A DNA stretch of 64,000 nt from Aplidium turbinatum (Eukaryota; Chordata; Ascidiacea; Aplousobranchia; Polyclinidae), in contig OU964922.1 of NCBI GenBank assembly GCA_918807975.1, positions 1,922,001 through 1,986,000 on the forward strand. The letters run 5' to 3'. The notes beneath the pieces are model-generated. The model had not been told where the DNA came from, ran no database searches, and saw only the letters and a program-made list of their open reading frames with translations. The position numbers were made by a program, and so were the translations under genes. How positions within the stretch are numbered: position 1 is the stretch's first letter; each line of letters starts with the position of its first letter. Shown here piece after piece: positions 44,885 through 55,514 of the stretch.

Positions 44885-45186
44885 AACATACCTAACATTG
44901 AATAGTCGTGTGGGTAAAATCTTTAAAATCACAAGACTGTAAAGCGAAAGTGCTTATGAAAAACAATGGGGCTCCTAATATGGAGCAACTATAATCAAAA
45001 GAGCTATCAATAAAATTTCCCCTAAGGGACAATGGTACACATATGTACCATACCGTTTTATAATAAAGAAACAAACAAATTAAAAAAAAAGCTCTTAAAT
45101 TCAATTTAAGTTGCCATTTTAAACTACAAAACATATTTATTTGGATAAAAACTTCCTTAGAAATATTATATCCCTTAAATGGTTAA

Positions 45187-45515
45187 TTTTTGTTTTGATT
45201 TGTCAATCATACAACTTAAAAGTTTGTAGTTTGTTAAAAAAAAATATTTTTAGTTGTTGGTTTTTACAATGAAAGCTTTGTGATTTATTAAAATTATTTA
45301 TTTTAATTTTTGCAAGTAACAGAACTAACATTTTCAATTTTCTAAAATAATTTAAGAGTAAAAACTTTCAGTTTACAGTTTGTTGAAATAATTCTTTTAT
45401 TTCTTTCAAGGATAATACATCTGCTTATTTATTTATTTGTTTAATTTTTATATGTTACACAATTCAGTTTGTAACGTTTTAGCATAAAAAATCAAGATGA
45501 GGTATTTCCAGCAAC
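45187..45515 (+). repeat. Diverged relative of repeat Y
   Basis: AT-rich with AACTTTCAGTTTACAGTTTG and TTGTTGAAATAATT words that resemble the end of repeat Y copies at 37.9 and 50.3 kb. It continues the host sequence interrupted by the composite, and is itself interrupted at TTAA by copy B. Confidence 0.5.
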
Positions 45516-45519
45516 TTAA

Positions 45520-48500
45520 CACTTTGCTCCTCAAAGGAAGGCCAGATTTGGCCCCCCTCATATTTCCTTTAATTATTTGAAGCACAGTAACGCCATGCAC
45601 TTGGTTTTTCTTGACTTTTCCTAAAATTGCCAGGTGGATCTGATGATATTAAATTTGATGCTAAAACTTGTGTAGTTTTCTTGTAAATTCAAGATTTTGC
45701 TGAATTTTTGCTATTTTTAGCTAACTTCCAGCAAAGCGTGAAATGGATTACATTGCGATGACAAGCCATAAGCTCATAATTGCTTCGTGCATCGATATGC
45801 ACGAGCAGAGAGAAACATCCTCTTGTTTTCCTTTGTTCGGTTTGACCTCAATAATACAAAGCGCGTTATTTCTTATGCCACAAAAGAAAAACCAGTGATC
45901 AATAAGCTGTTAATTAGAAACAATAATAGCAAATATTTTTTTGCGTTATCAGGTCTACGAACAATAGCAATCCATGATCAAAACAGTAGGCAATGTAGGC
46001 CACAAACTATTCAAAACAGTTGTTTCAAGCAGATATTATTCATTGACGAATAAAAAACGTTACAATAAGAAATCTTCTCTTGGATAAAGACACGAAAACC
46101 TGGTTTCGAAATAAACGTTCTATGGAAATGCTCCCATTGACAAAACTTGCAATTGAGGAAATGTATCACTGCAAATGCTTTTGGGAGAAGCCGGAGAAAT
46201 AGCGTTTTTGCAAACAGTAATTGTAAGATACACTCAAAATTATGAGATAGGCTCCATTTAGGCTACACGTAGCAGCTAACTCGATGGCTACATGTCCCTT
46301 CACTGCTTTATGTCGCCTACTTGTTGTTATTTTCTGTATTTTTGTTTCACAGTGCACTGTGTTTTGTTCCAAAGAGCGCAAAATAAAGATGATAATGCCT
46401 CATCTACATTTCAAAATATTTTGTAATGTAAGCCTACAAACAAAATGTACAATATACACAATGTACATTACAAAATATTTTGTACTGTAGACGAGGCATA
46501 AAGTTAGGCGTCACATAAGACAAACAACAAATCAGCTTTCTTCATCATTGATTCAACATCTGAATACGTTGCGCCAATGTATAAGAGCCCGGCTATTGTG
46601 AAGACCCGCCATTTATTAACGATCCGATTATACCAAAAGTAGGACAAACTAAGTGGATCAAAGAATGAATAAACAATGCTGAGAAAACTAAATCTAAGTG
46701 ACGAACAATCCCGATGTCTTCATTTATCTTGGAAAAATGCTGCCTAAACTTATCAACAAAAAATTACGTAAATAACGGCAAGGATCCCGAAAGCAGAATT
46801 TGCTCGACTTTGGCATGAATTTAGTCAGACATCTACAGTAATAATTCCACACATACAATAACGGGCTCTCAACTGCTGTAAGATACATAATAATCAACCT
46901 GGTTCTGGGCGATTTGTGTAACAGTTTAGGGGAAGACACTACTTGAAATGATGCACCACACAAAAGATTTTCAATGAAGACTGAGTCTAAAAACAGATGT
47001 GGATTGTGCTGCACAATGACTTCAAGTTTAGGACAGAAAAGGCACAAAAATATCACGATAAAAATAAAGACCTTGTGGGAAATTTTCGAGAATCATAACA
47101 CGATGCAAATACCATAAACGCTTAGTTTGCATGCTGCTCTAAGCTGGCCGGCAACCACAAAGGTAGACAATAGCCTACAGGCAGTTTATAATTCGATAAC
47201 AGCGCAATAAACATTATAAATACGTAAATCGACAATTTTCTTTTACAAACGTTTTAAGTCTAATAGTAAATTTTCCCCCAACAATTTTTTGTGAAGCACT
47301 TGCAAACCCCGGTTTTGTAAAATAATTCATCATTATTATTTTTTACTTCTCGGATATTGTAAAACGTCATCAGCAAAATCACAAAAAAAATTTCATTACT
47401 TCAATGAAGTAGGCCTAAGAATTTTTTATAGAATTGTAACCACGTTGTTTCAACAAAGAAGCCATTTTTTGGCAATATAAAGTTATAGAAAGTAATTTGC
47501 AATCATGCAAATGTTTGGAAAGAATCTAGGAAGTCTTCTCACAATCTGGCACAAAATGATTATGTTTATTGTATCTCTGTAAAATGTTTTACGACAAACT
47601 TTGAAGCTTCATTATAATCATTTTTATCTTTGAAGTCAAAAGTTATATTTTTTTTGGCCAGAAACATAATCACTGCCTTGCTGATGTTGTCGCTTTTACG
47701 CGTATTTTTAGTGCTTCAAACAATAAGGACCCAGTCAGCAATCCAATCCTTTTACTGTACATTGATTCAACATTTGTAAACGTTAAATTTATGTAGATTT
47801 GCTGACTGTGGGTTATTTCACATTTCCTTTGTTTACGCATGTTCCTCAATTCGCTGTTGCATTGTTTCGACGCTGGCGGACTAAAAATGTATTTTCAAAT
47901 TGATTGACACAATCTTCAATAAAAAGTGAGCTTCGAACTTAGCTTTGTTGATGTAAATGCTGTATTTTTTGTGGATGTAATTCATGAGTCATGTTTATAA
48001 ACACCCGTAAGCGAAATGACTTATGATGTGGCCTGCATGATATTTGTGATGCGACTTGACACAAATCCACAATTTCAAAAGCACCTAATTTGAACTTAGA
48101 AATTTCAGATAATTTCAACAACTTGTTCAATTGTCTTCTCTCTACTAAAAATATTCATACTACAAACTCAATTGTAGACCTAAATTACGCAAACGAAGTA
48201 AACAGCTATTCAAGCAGGCTAAGGTGTTACTTATGAGAAATTTGGTTCCATAAAACTAGAAGCTAGCCATGAGTTTCGGAATGCATTAGTTTAGGATAAA
48301 AATGTAAGACAACAAACGCAGTTTTTGTTTTCAAATTAGTGTAACAATGTTACTCTGATTGTAACTATTTTAGAATCAGTGAGTAGCTTACAATAAGATT
48401 TGCTCGCAAGTCGTAAATTCTAATCAATGCAATGATTCGGCACACCGCACACACACTTCGTGCGTTCGATCGAGCTCTTTGTTATTTAGATATTTGCATG

Positions 48501-48770
48501 AAATCGGATTAGCACGGTAATTAAATAGCGGCAAGTTAAATCAAAATTGTCGTTTTTGGGTACCTTTGCAAAGATTGAAATATCAAGTTTAACATATAAA
48601 ATTTTAAAATAATGACTTTTCAAACTTATAGACAAATGATTTGCTTTCACACCAGTGCAACTTCTGTTGAAATAGCATCAGCGGATAACACGTAACAGCT
48701 GATTGAATTTGATCCAAAAACGGCCCCCCCTTGAGCAGTTAACTTCCAAAAAACGTTGAAAAGCAAAGGG
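45520..48770. mobile_element. 3.2-kb non-autonomous piggyBac-like element, copy B
   Basis: TTAA at 45516-45519 and 48771-48774, with the same inverted ends as copy A (CACTTTGCTCCTCAA and, on the complement, CCCTTTGCTTTTCAA). Colinear with copy A apart from small indels, an extra ~45 bp in the palindrome at 46405-46490, and a shorter poly-C tract. It carries 5-bp TA insertions relative to A at 46834 (TACAGTA), 47171 (TAGCCTA) and 47753 (TACTGTA). No transposase. Confidence 0.85.
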
Positions 48771-48774
48771 TTAA

Positions 48775-48990
48775 AGCACACTTATGATTTTATATATTTA
48801 TGAATATGAATGGACTTGTAAATGCATTAATCTTAAGTGGTGAAGCACATTTTATTTTATGTGAGAAAGGTAAATCGCAAAGTACAAAGTCCGAATTTAG
48901 TGAAGCGATATTAATGTGTAACCGGGTTCGCTTCATAATTCTCACGATAGGATATTGATGAAAAAGCACCTTATTATGAATTAATTAAAA
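48775..48990 (+). repeat. Interspersed repeat X, copy 2
   Basis: Matches 29038-29250 (TATGAATATGAATGGACTTG, then AAATCGCAAAGTACAAAGTC and GTGTAACCGGG). It lies directly right of copy B and directly left of the small-ORF unit. Confidence 0.75.
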
Positions 48991-48998
48991 AATGCTCA

Positions 48999-49030
48999 TA
49001 ACATATATAAAGTATAAAAAGGGTGGAATG
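48999..49030 (+). promoter_or_regulatory. TATA-like promoter sequence
   Basis: CATATATAAAGTATAAAAAG lies about 35-60 bp before the first ATG of the small-ORF unit (49063). The position and sequence fit a TATA box, but this is AT-rich DNA and it could be chance. Confidence 0.35.
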
Positions 49031-49062
49031 AATGTTTGTTTTTATGCGATAGTTTGGAAAAC

Positions 49063-49206
49063 ATGGAGAAACAAATCTCACCAATCTATGCGCCACAACC
49101 TTATGAATATAAACCATTGTATGAGGCTGAACAAGGCTTAGCTAACGAATCAAAACTTAAACGTGCTTCAGCAAAAGTTTTTGACATCGCCAGTCTTTCA
49201 ATGTGA
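49063..49206 (+). CDS. Unknown 47-aa reading frame
   Basis: MEKQISPIYAPQPYEYKPLY is followed by an acidic-to-basic stretch ending DIASLSM. Starts at the first ATG after the TATA-like sequence. Its final ATGTGA overlaps the start of the next frame. No known family. Confidence 0.35.
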   Translation: MEKQISPIYAPQPYEYKPLYEAEQGLANESKLKRASAKVFDIASLSM

Positions 49207-49682
49207 AGCATGAAATTGAATTTAATCCTCACTTAAGACGAGCTTCATTATCTTTTTGCGTCGGAAGAAAAGCGTTTCATCCTGAACAACTTTGCAAAGT
49301 CGCGAAAAAGTTAATTGTGAAACAACCGTTTTTTGCTTTTCCCTCCACGAAAAATATCTTACCAATTTTATACTGGAGCAAAGAAGAAGATTCAAATTAT
49401 TGTCCTCATAGTCAGCATATCCAGCGTGTGAAAGAGGAGCTCCTACCTCAACAAATTGACTTGAATTTTACCAATGGAAAAGTTTACGCGCCAGCTGCCT
49501 ATCTCTCGTATATTATCGATGGGAAAGTAAATGTGAAGGTTTATCATGAAGTGTGTCCCTTGCCAACTCCAGAAGATCAACACCAATTACAAGAAATCCT
49601 CAAATATTTAAAATTTCTAAAGGATCAAACACCCAGCGGTTTTCGACCTCAAAAAATTATTAAATTAGATTCGATTCTGTGA
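49203..49682 (+). CDS. Unknown 159-aa reading frame
   Basis: Open frame with protein-like composition: HLRRASLSFCVGRKAFHPEQ, KQPFFAFPSTKNILPILYWS, GKVYAPAAYLSYIIDGKVNV and a Leu/Lys-rich C-terminal helix (LQEILKYLKFLKDQ). There is no methionine codon anywhere in the frame: the nominal start is GTG, so if translated it needs an upstream start on the transcript. An AATAAA signal follows at about 49703, 20 bp after the stop. It sits between inverted X repeats next to a TATA-like site and a convergent minus-strand frame, the layout of a compact mobile or virus-like transcription unit. I do not recognise the family; host gene fragment is the alternative. Confidence 0.45.
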   Translation: MKHEIEFNPHLRRASLSFCVGRKAFHPEQLCKVAKKLIVKQPFFAFPSTKNILPILYWSKEEDSNYCPHSQHIQRVKEELLPQQIDLNFTNGKVYAPAAYLSYIIDGKVNVKVYHEVCPLPTPEDQHQLQEILKYLKFLKDQTPSGFRPQKIIKLDSIL

Positions 49683-49700
49683 TTGTTTTGCACCATTTGT

Positions 49701-49712
49701 CAATAAAATATG
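49701..49712 (+). terminator. Polyadenylation signal
   Basis: TCAATAAAATATG contains AATAAA shortly after the 159-codon frame. Confidence 0.45.
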
Positions 49713-49732
49713 ATTGAAACTGTGCTGTCTTG

Positions 49733-49972
49733 TTATTTGTCAGTCAGCACATAAGTTTTATTAAACAACAAGATTTCCAATAAAAAAAACACAGCAAAAA
49801 TAAGTCGTAAAGCACATAGACACATACACAAATTATATTGATAATGGCAAAGTAGTGACATCATCACAACAGACAATACGTTTCGCATAAAAATACGCCA
49901 ATCCTTTTTTAGTTTGATGATACGTGTAAATTTTGTTTCTACATTCTGATAATTAGAAAAAAAAATTAACAA
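49733..49972 (-). CDS. Unknown 79-aa hydrophobic reading frame
   Basis: Convergent to the 159-codon frame. The middle is hydrophobic and could span a membrane (LCALRLIFAVFFLLEILLF). No known family; may be chance in AT-rich DNA. Confidence 0.2.
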   Translation of the reverse strand: MLIFFSNYQNVETKFTRIIKLKKDWRIFMRNVLSVVMMSLLCHYQYNLCMCLCALRLIFAVFFLLEILLFNKTYVLTDK

Positions 49973-49991
49973 ACCTAACGCAAACTACATC

Positions 49992-50310
49992 ACTAATTGT
50001 TGCCTAAACTTAAGACAAGCATGAAAAAATACAAATTCTAGCAGAATGCGAGCACAAATTTTGCAACACGTAATGACACCTGATGATAAAAACACACAAA
50101 CAAATCTCCAAAACAGATTTTAACGTTACAAATTATGCAACAGAAACTTGCGATATTTTGTTGTAGTTTGTTAAGCTTGTAAAAATAAAATTGTAATTTG
50201 CTGAAAATATTTTTAGTTCGTAAAACTAAATTTAAGTTTGTGACTTGAAATAATTTTTCATGTGCATGTTTTCAGAGCTAAACTTTCAGATTAAAATTTG
50301 TTGAAACTGT
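49992..50310 (+). repeat. Direct repeat Y, copy 2
   Basis: Matches 37603-37950 in the same orientation with scattered substitutions and small indels. Confidence 0.8.
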
Positions 50311-50475
50311 ATGTATCAAATGTACTTCACCAGTTAGGGTTAATACATTTACAAGTCCATTCATATTCATAACTGTATAAAATCAAATGTGCTTGTTGCA
50401 GGTAAGCACCGAGGGTTAAAACATTTACAACTCTTATCTTACATCTTATACTACTGATATACGATATCATCATCT
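50308..50475 (-). repeat. Interspersed repeat X, copy 3 (inverted)
   Basis: Reverse complement of 28955-29120, including the two ~80-bp units. With copy 2 it forms inverted repeats around the small-ORF unit. Confidence 0.75.
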
Positions 50476-52629
50476 GCGCAACACCACTCGGTGTTTACAA
50501 AATACCATCTATAGGTATAGAAAATTCTTTCAGCAAATCTAAAGAATGAAGCCACGACTTCCATTCTTTTATGTAGTCGGGTGGCACTTCGGTGTCCCAA
50601 TCAAGACCTTCAATAGCTAAACGCTGCAGAATTAACCTAGCTTTTAGGAAGAATGGCGCGCCGAACGGATCGAAATTTTGGCCAAGTTGGCTTAACATTG
50701 AGCGACGTGTGTACTTCTCCAAAGGTCGGAGAGAACACTTAATGAAGAATGAATCTGACTCGGTTTGCCACACACAACCTAGAGTTTTTGCTACTGATAA
50801 ATCTGTGTTGTCTTTTTCGAGGTTGACATCGCGAAAGGAAGAAGCTAACATCTCCTTTTTGAAGTTGGACAAAACATCCAACGCCCCTTTGTTGGCAATC
50901 CATTTCACCAAACTAAAGCCTCGGCTATCGAACAAGTCAATGGCTTCTTTAGCAATCTCACTGACCTCATCAAGGCTATTTCCAGAGAATATCAGATCGT
51001 CCATATACATATTTTTTCGAATGGTACTCAGGGTCAGGTCACTGGCTCCAGTGGGGTTTTGTTCAATCATTTTTTGAATGGCTAAGCAGGCGATGTATGG
51101 ACTGCTTTTAATTCCCCAAGGGTGTACACAAAATCTAAACGGAATTACTTTGCCCTTTTCGATATCATTATTCTCAAACCATAGCAAACGGAACAAGTCG
51201 CGTTGTTCCATTGGTAATTGAATCTGGAAGAAGCACTTGGTTAGGTCTGCCATTAGGCCAAACTTTCCCAATCTAAAGCGAGCCAGAACTTGTGTTAAAG
51301 GGTTTAATGTGTCTGGGCCTGACAAAATCACATCATTAACACACCTACCCTTAAACTCAGATTTTCCGTCATATACCACTCGCTTGTTTGCTTGAGATGT
51401 CACAAAATATGGTAAGTACCACACAAATGCCGGTGAGTCGTCGTCTTTTACCGGCTCAATGTACTCATTGGACTGCATTTCAGTCATCGTGTCTACTAAG
51501 AATATTCGAACATCATTGCTTTAAAGCCTTTCGTCGTAAGCTCAGAACACGGTCAATAGCCAAAGAGTGGTTATCCGATAATTTAAAGTCGGTTTTTAGC
51601 GGTACGGGCATTTCAAATCTCCCTTCTTCAACTTTCATTTGCGTCTCAACAAATTTTTGTGCTATGACATCATTGCGGGACAGTTCTATCGTTTCATCTG
51701 TTAGGATTAAATCCTTTATTACATGTTTTAAACGACTGATTTCAATCTCCTGCGCATCAAAACTGTCAAGACTAAGTGACTCCTCAGCTGCGTTACCATT
51801 AATGGCAACACGACGTACTTTAGAATCACCAGAGATCATAGAACCTCGACCTCCACTAGCCAGCCAGCCCAGTGGGGTTAAAATAGCATGGGGCTCTTCC
51901 CGAGTCATGCCAACATCCTTTTCTAATACTCGCATCAAGTAAGCATGGTCATTCCCGATTAGAATATCGACCGACATTTTGCTAGGTGACGAAATCAATT
52001 CAACATTATCGAAATGTGAAAACCTGTTTAAGTCTTGATGCTGCAGCAATGTTTCGACATGGTCACTCTAAGGTGCATTTACCACTGCTTCCACATCACC
52101 ATACAGTTCGTCAGTAACCAAGGATTGGATACTAAATTTAACCAGATCAGAGTGTATTTCTTGTTTGCCTGCTAGAGTGTCCATGCGGAAAGAGACATTA
52201 TCCGCGGCTTTTAGATACAGTTCTTCAACCAATCGGCTTGAAACAAATGTGAGCTGAGAGCCTGGGTCGTGTTGACAGTAAACCAGAGTGGTCTCTCCAT
52301 TTGATGGGTTTATGACCTGCGCAGCCGTGACACGATTAAACACTGCCCTCTTATGAGCGATGCTTACGCTACGATTAGTGGCGGCAGGTGCCGTTCTAAG
52401 ACCATTGCCATTGCCCGATGTTCCTTGAGGATTCATATAGGCGTCGTGCAGTAGATAATAGTGCATCGGAAATGTTCGCCGCAGCGCCTACAATTACATG
52501 ATTGGGTGCAGTTTTTTGCTTTGTGTCCTAGACGTAGGCAGTTTAGACAACGACCAGTCGTGGCGATGACATCCCGGTGTCGCGACGGCGTCAAGTTTAG
52601 GAACTCAGGACAATAGGGTAGTCTGTGAC

Positions 52630-53027
52630 GGTAGCCACTTTAACAAGTCGAAATTCTGCCACTGAAATTAATTAGAATGCAACCGCCAACCAATCAGAAC
52701 GTGTTATAAGAGGCTACCGTCCAATTGTGATCCTTCTCGCACTCATCCAGAGAGTTAATGCTTGTTTTAAACTTTATTTGGTAATTACAGAAGAAAAAGA
52801 GCAATAGCAGTAGTGGGAATCGAACCCACGTCAATGAAATGACTACTTTCTAGCCCTAACCCTAACCCCTAAGCCAACCAGCTGACAAAAAATCCATCAC
52901 TTAATTTGCTTTCTATCATCTTCTTTTCGCCATTTTTTACGTCACTTAAGCCGTAGCTTGTGATTGGTTGGCGGTTTCATTCTAATCAATTTCAGTGGCA
53001 GAATTTCGACTTGTTAAAGTGGCTACC
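52630..53027. mobile_element. 398-bp Mutator-type MITE
   Basis: Flanked by perfect 9-bp repeats GTCTGTGAC (52621-52629 and 53028-53036). The ends are ~70-bp nearly perfect inverted repeats starting GGTAGCCACTTTAACAAGTC. Nine-bp duplications with long inverted ends are the hallmark of Mutator-like elements. It has no transposase. Between the ends is a tRNA-like sequence on the minus strand with a telomere-like run. Confidence 0.85.
52805..52886 (-). other. tRNA-like sequence with telomere-like run
   Basis: On the minus strand GTGGGTTCGATTCCCAC forms a perfect T arm with a B box (52816-52828), and GGCTTAGGGGTTAGGG resembles a D-arm/A-box region. The D-loop region carries TTAGGGGTTAGGGTTAGGG, i.e. 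CCCTAA-type repeats on the plus strand (52854-52872). No acceptor stem can be drawn, so this is not a working tRNA gene. Confidence 0.55.
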
Positions 53028-54930
53028 GTCTGTGACGCTCTTGCTTATTCCTACTCTCACATAGATACAGAGTATGTCCTTCCTCGTACCCTCAAAAGAG
53101 CGGCTACCAAACGTTTTTTCTTGGCTCCCAGAACTAGAGCCAGATCCGCGACTGCTACCTTGGGTGACATTTCTGACAGGCTGTGCTGAGGTTTGACGAT
53201 TACGCATAATGTGATTATCACTCGCCGACCGTTTTGTATCTTTTCTAGCAACGACTTCCTCCATTAAGCGTATGGCGAAGTCCGCAGAGCGACACGTCTT
53301 TTCATAATGTACGAAATCCATTAGGTTTTGGTAGCTGCTTGGTTCCTCGGTGCTGCCATATTGCTCTTTCAGATAGTAAAAAAAATCTTCCTTCGCATAT
53401 CCAGGTAATCGACCTGCCAAGTCTAGTACAAAGCGTCCTTCTAGCTGATGACGCTGGTTATACGCTCTAGAGAAGAGGTTAAACTGAGCCAGCTCGTCTT
53501 TGAATTCTTTTATTGAGGATGATGACATCCCAGATAATTTATTGCCATGCCGTATCCGCCGAATCTCCGGCTCCGCGAGAAATTCGCCTCTAACGCCAAA
53601 GCGCTGCGACAAGCGATCCAGCGACATATCGATCCTTTCCTTTTCGCTCCAACCAGCAGCATCCGATGCTAAGTTTGAAATGGTTTGCGCGGCGCTACGT
53701 ACGCAGGCTGCCCGTAGCAAAGTCAGCCGATTTCCCTCAAATGGGCAACTCTCCATTAGTGATTCGATATGGTTTTAAAAAAATATAAATGGCATGTTGT
53801 TGCCATCATAATTAATCAATGCGCCCTGTCATAGAAAGTGCGACAATTATGGTATTTATAGAACCAGTTTTGTTGATCCTCAGCACCGCTGTTTGCATTA
53901 AGCCCTGGCGGGGGTGTCATAACATGTCGAGTTTCACGGCCATCATCTTTAACTAGTGGTAAATTACATCTCTCACCTTTAAGATCTTTCCTTACAGTTA
54001 AGGGGCATGTTTGTGACGGTTTCACAACCTTCTCTCTATAAAAATCACGTTGATAATCATAATGAGGTTCTCTTTCAGCGGCCTCATGGGTCCCCCTGGC
54101 GGTTTTGCCAAAAAATTATCTTTAGTCTACGTTCTATACTTGTTTGTGAGGGCGTTCCCTGGAAAGAGCTTTCTTAGGGGAATTTCTCTATGTGGCCGTT
54201 CCGTTAAATTCTCCTGTTTAGCCTTGCTCTGTTTAGGTTGAGCATTTATGCTAGCGGCCCCATGAATGTCATGGGATCTCCCAGGCGGATTGACAATGTC
54301 AGCGTCCCACCTCTGGACCTTTTCTATCACTGTAGGGATGTAGTCGGTGACTCCGAGACTACTGGCCGTAGGCCGTCGTTGCCTGCGCTCCGACCCTTGG
54401 TCCGATCCACATTGTGAAAACAACTCAAGCTTACTTTGCCTTGCTCTCAGTTCGGCTGCCTTGATCTGCATTTCAATTTCGGCTCTGGCCTCGGCTTCCT
54501 CTGCTTTGGCTCTGGCTTCCTCTGCTTTGGCTTTGTTCACCCGCATCTGTTTTTCCCACCGCAACTTCTCCATTTCGAGCCGGATTTCAATCTCTTCTTC
54601 TTTTGAACGGCGCGAGCGACTACTCGAGGCACTGGTGGTTGATTTTCCTTTTATTGTACCTAATTTTGTATCTACCTTGGAGATTTGCTTCTGTTTTATA
54701 GTACGTCTCAATTCCTCAATCTCTGACCTGACCTGTTCTGTAGCTTCAGATATCATACTGCTATCCTTTAGTTTATTCGCAAGTTCTAACAGTTCTCCAA
54801 AGTTGCCCTCTAACTCCGCCATATCAACCAAGGCCCGCTCTAGCGACGCTTCATCATGTACCATGGGGAGACCTCTCCTTAATTCTCCAACCCCCTGCAG
54901 CACCTCTCTTTTTTTATTGTGCAACCAAAC

Positions 54931-55204
54931 TTTACCTCATAGTGGCGCGAACGACACCACTGCTTGCAGTTTGAGACTTTGGGTCACCTTAATATTGAAA
55001 TACTGCTGACATGTCTTGAACAATTCATTCATTTTCTTATTTGAGCAACTGTTTAACCTGATATTTGCCGCAGGAGTCATAGCGGCAATGCAACATGACA
55101 CAGTACAGTAGTTGACTAGTATAATTATTACAATAGTCGATAGTATGTTAATTGAGTTTCAGGCAAAATTTAGGTAAGGCTCCGCAGAATTAATAATTTG
55201 TCTA
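54931..55204. other. Unassigned DNA
   Basis: No coding region. May include 5' sequence of the BEL/Pao element or interior of the hAT that ends at 55240. Confidence 0.3.
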
Positions 55205-55240
55205 AAGGGGTCCGTGACAACAAAAAGTTGGGAACCACTG
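55205..55240 (+). mobile_element. hAT-type right terminus
   Basis: AAGGGGTCCGTGACAACAAA followed by AAGTTGGGAACCACTG is a typical hAT right end, of the type whose left end is seen at 28286. Its own left end was not found. Confidence 0.6.
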
Positions 55241-55514
55241 ACCTAAAGGTTTGAAAAACTTATCAAAAGCTATAAGTATGAAAAATTTTATGAAATGCCA
55301 ATTCCAGAAATCTAGCGCATGGTTTGTACCAAACGATAGGTTTCCGTTTGCTATATTTATTCATCTCACTAAATGGGTTAGCGGTTTCTGTACCACTCTG
55401 GTAACGTGAGTTTCTGCAGAAAAGATAACTCAACCGCTCATTGTATCATCATTTCAAGTCATTTAGCAATTTTCGGTAGTTACTCTTCTGCTTTCACCAA
55501 GGAAGTATCTGCCT

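Larger units (their letters stand above)
37981..45182. mobile_element. TTAA-bounded composite with ~1.8-kb inverted arms
   Basis: TTAA lies at both limits (37977-37980 and 45183-45186). Left terminus is CCCTTTAAGGGACAATGG; the complement of the right is CCATTTAAGGGATATA, similar but imperfect. Between them are a left arm (to about 40914), a 1.1-kb central region with a decayed gene, a right arm (42006-about 43712) that is the inverse of the left, and a right flank with three 219-bp tandem units. The terminal word TAAGGGACAATGGTACA is also found at 44030-44064 (inverted) and 45019-45050. Reading it as a single piggyBac-type foldback element is an inference; it could be several nested elements. 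Confidence 0.55.
50480..54930 (-). mobile_element. BEL/Pao LTR retrotransposon fossil
   Basis: Minus-strand remains of a BEL/Pao element. Parts from 5' to 3': Gag-like region (about 54924-52992) with a long charged coiled coil and a BEL-type Gag core, aspartic-protease-like region (about 52466-52068), and reverse transcriptase (about 52049-50495) of Pao type. RNase H, integrase and both LTRs were not found, so the element is truncated at its 3' side. It is broken in several places and looks moderately old. A Mutator-type MITE (52630-53027) is inserted in it. Confidence 0.85.

Noticed and set aside
54347-55009. 220-codon Ser/Ala-rich plus-strand frame
   Set aside because: Antisense of the charged coiled-coil Gag region of the BEL/Pao fossil.
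28286-55240. One 27-kb hAT element using the ends at 28286 and 55240
   Set aside because: The ends are of one family type, but the interval is filled with unrelated complete insertions and no shared flanking duplication was found.
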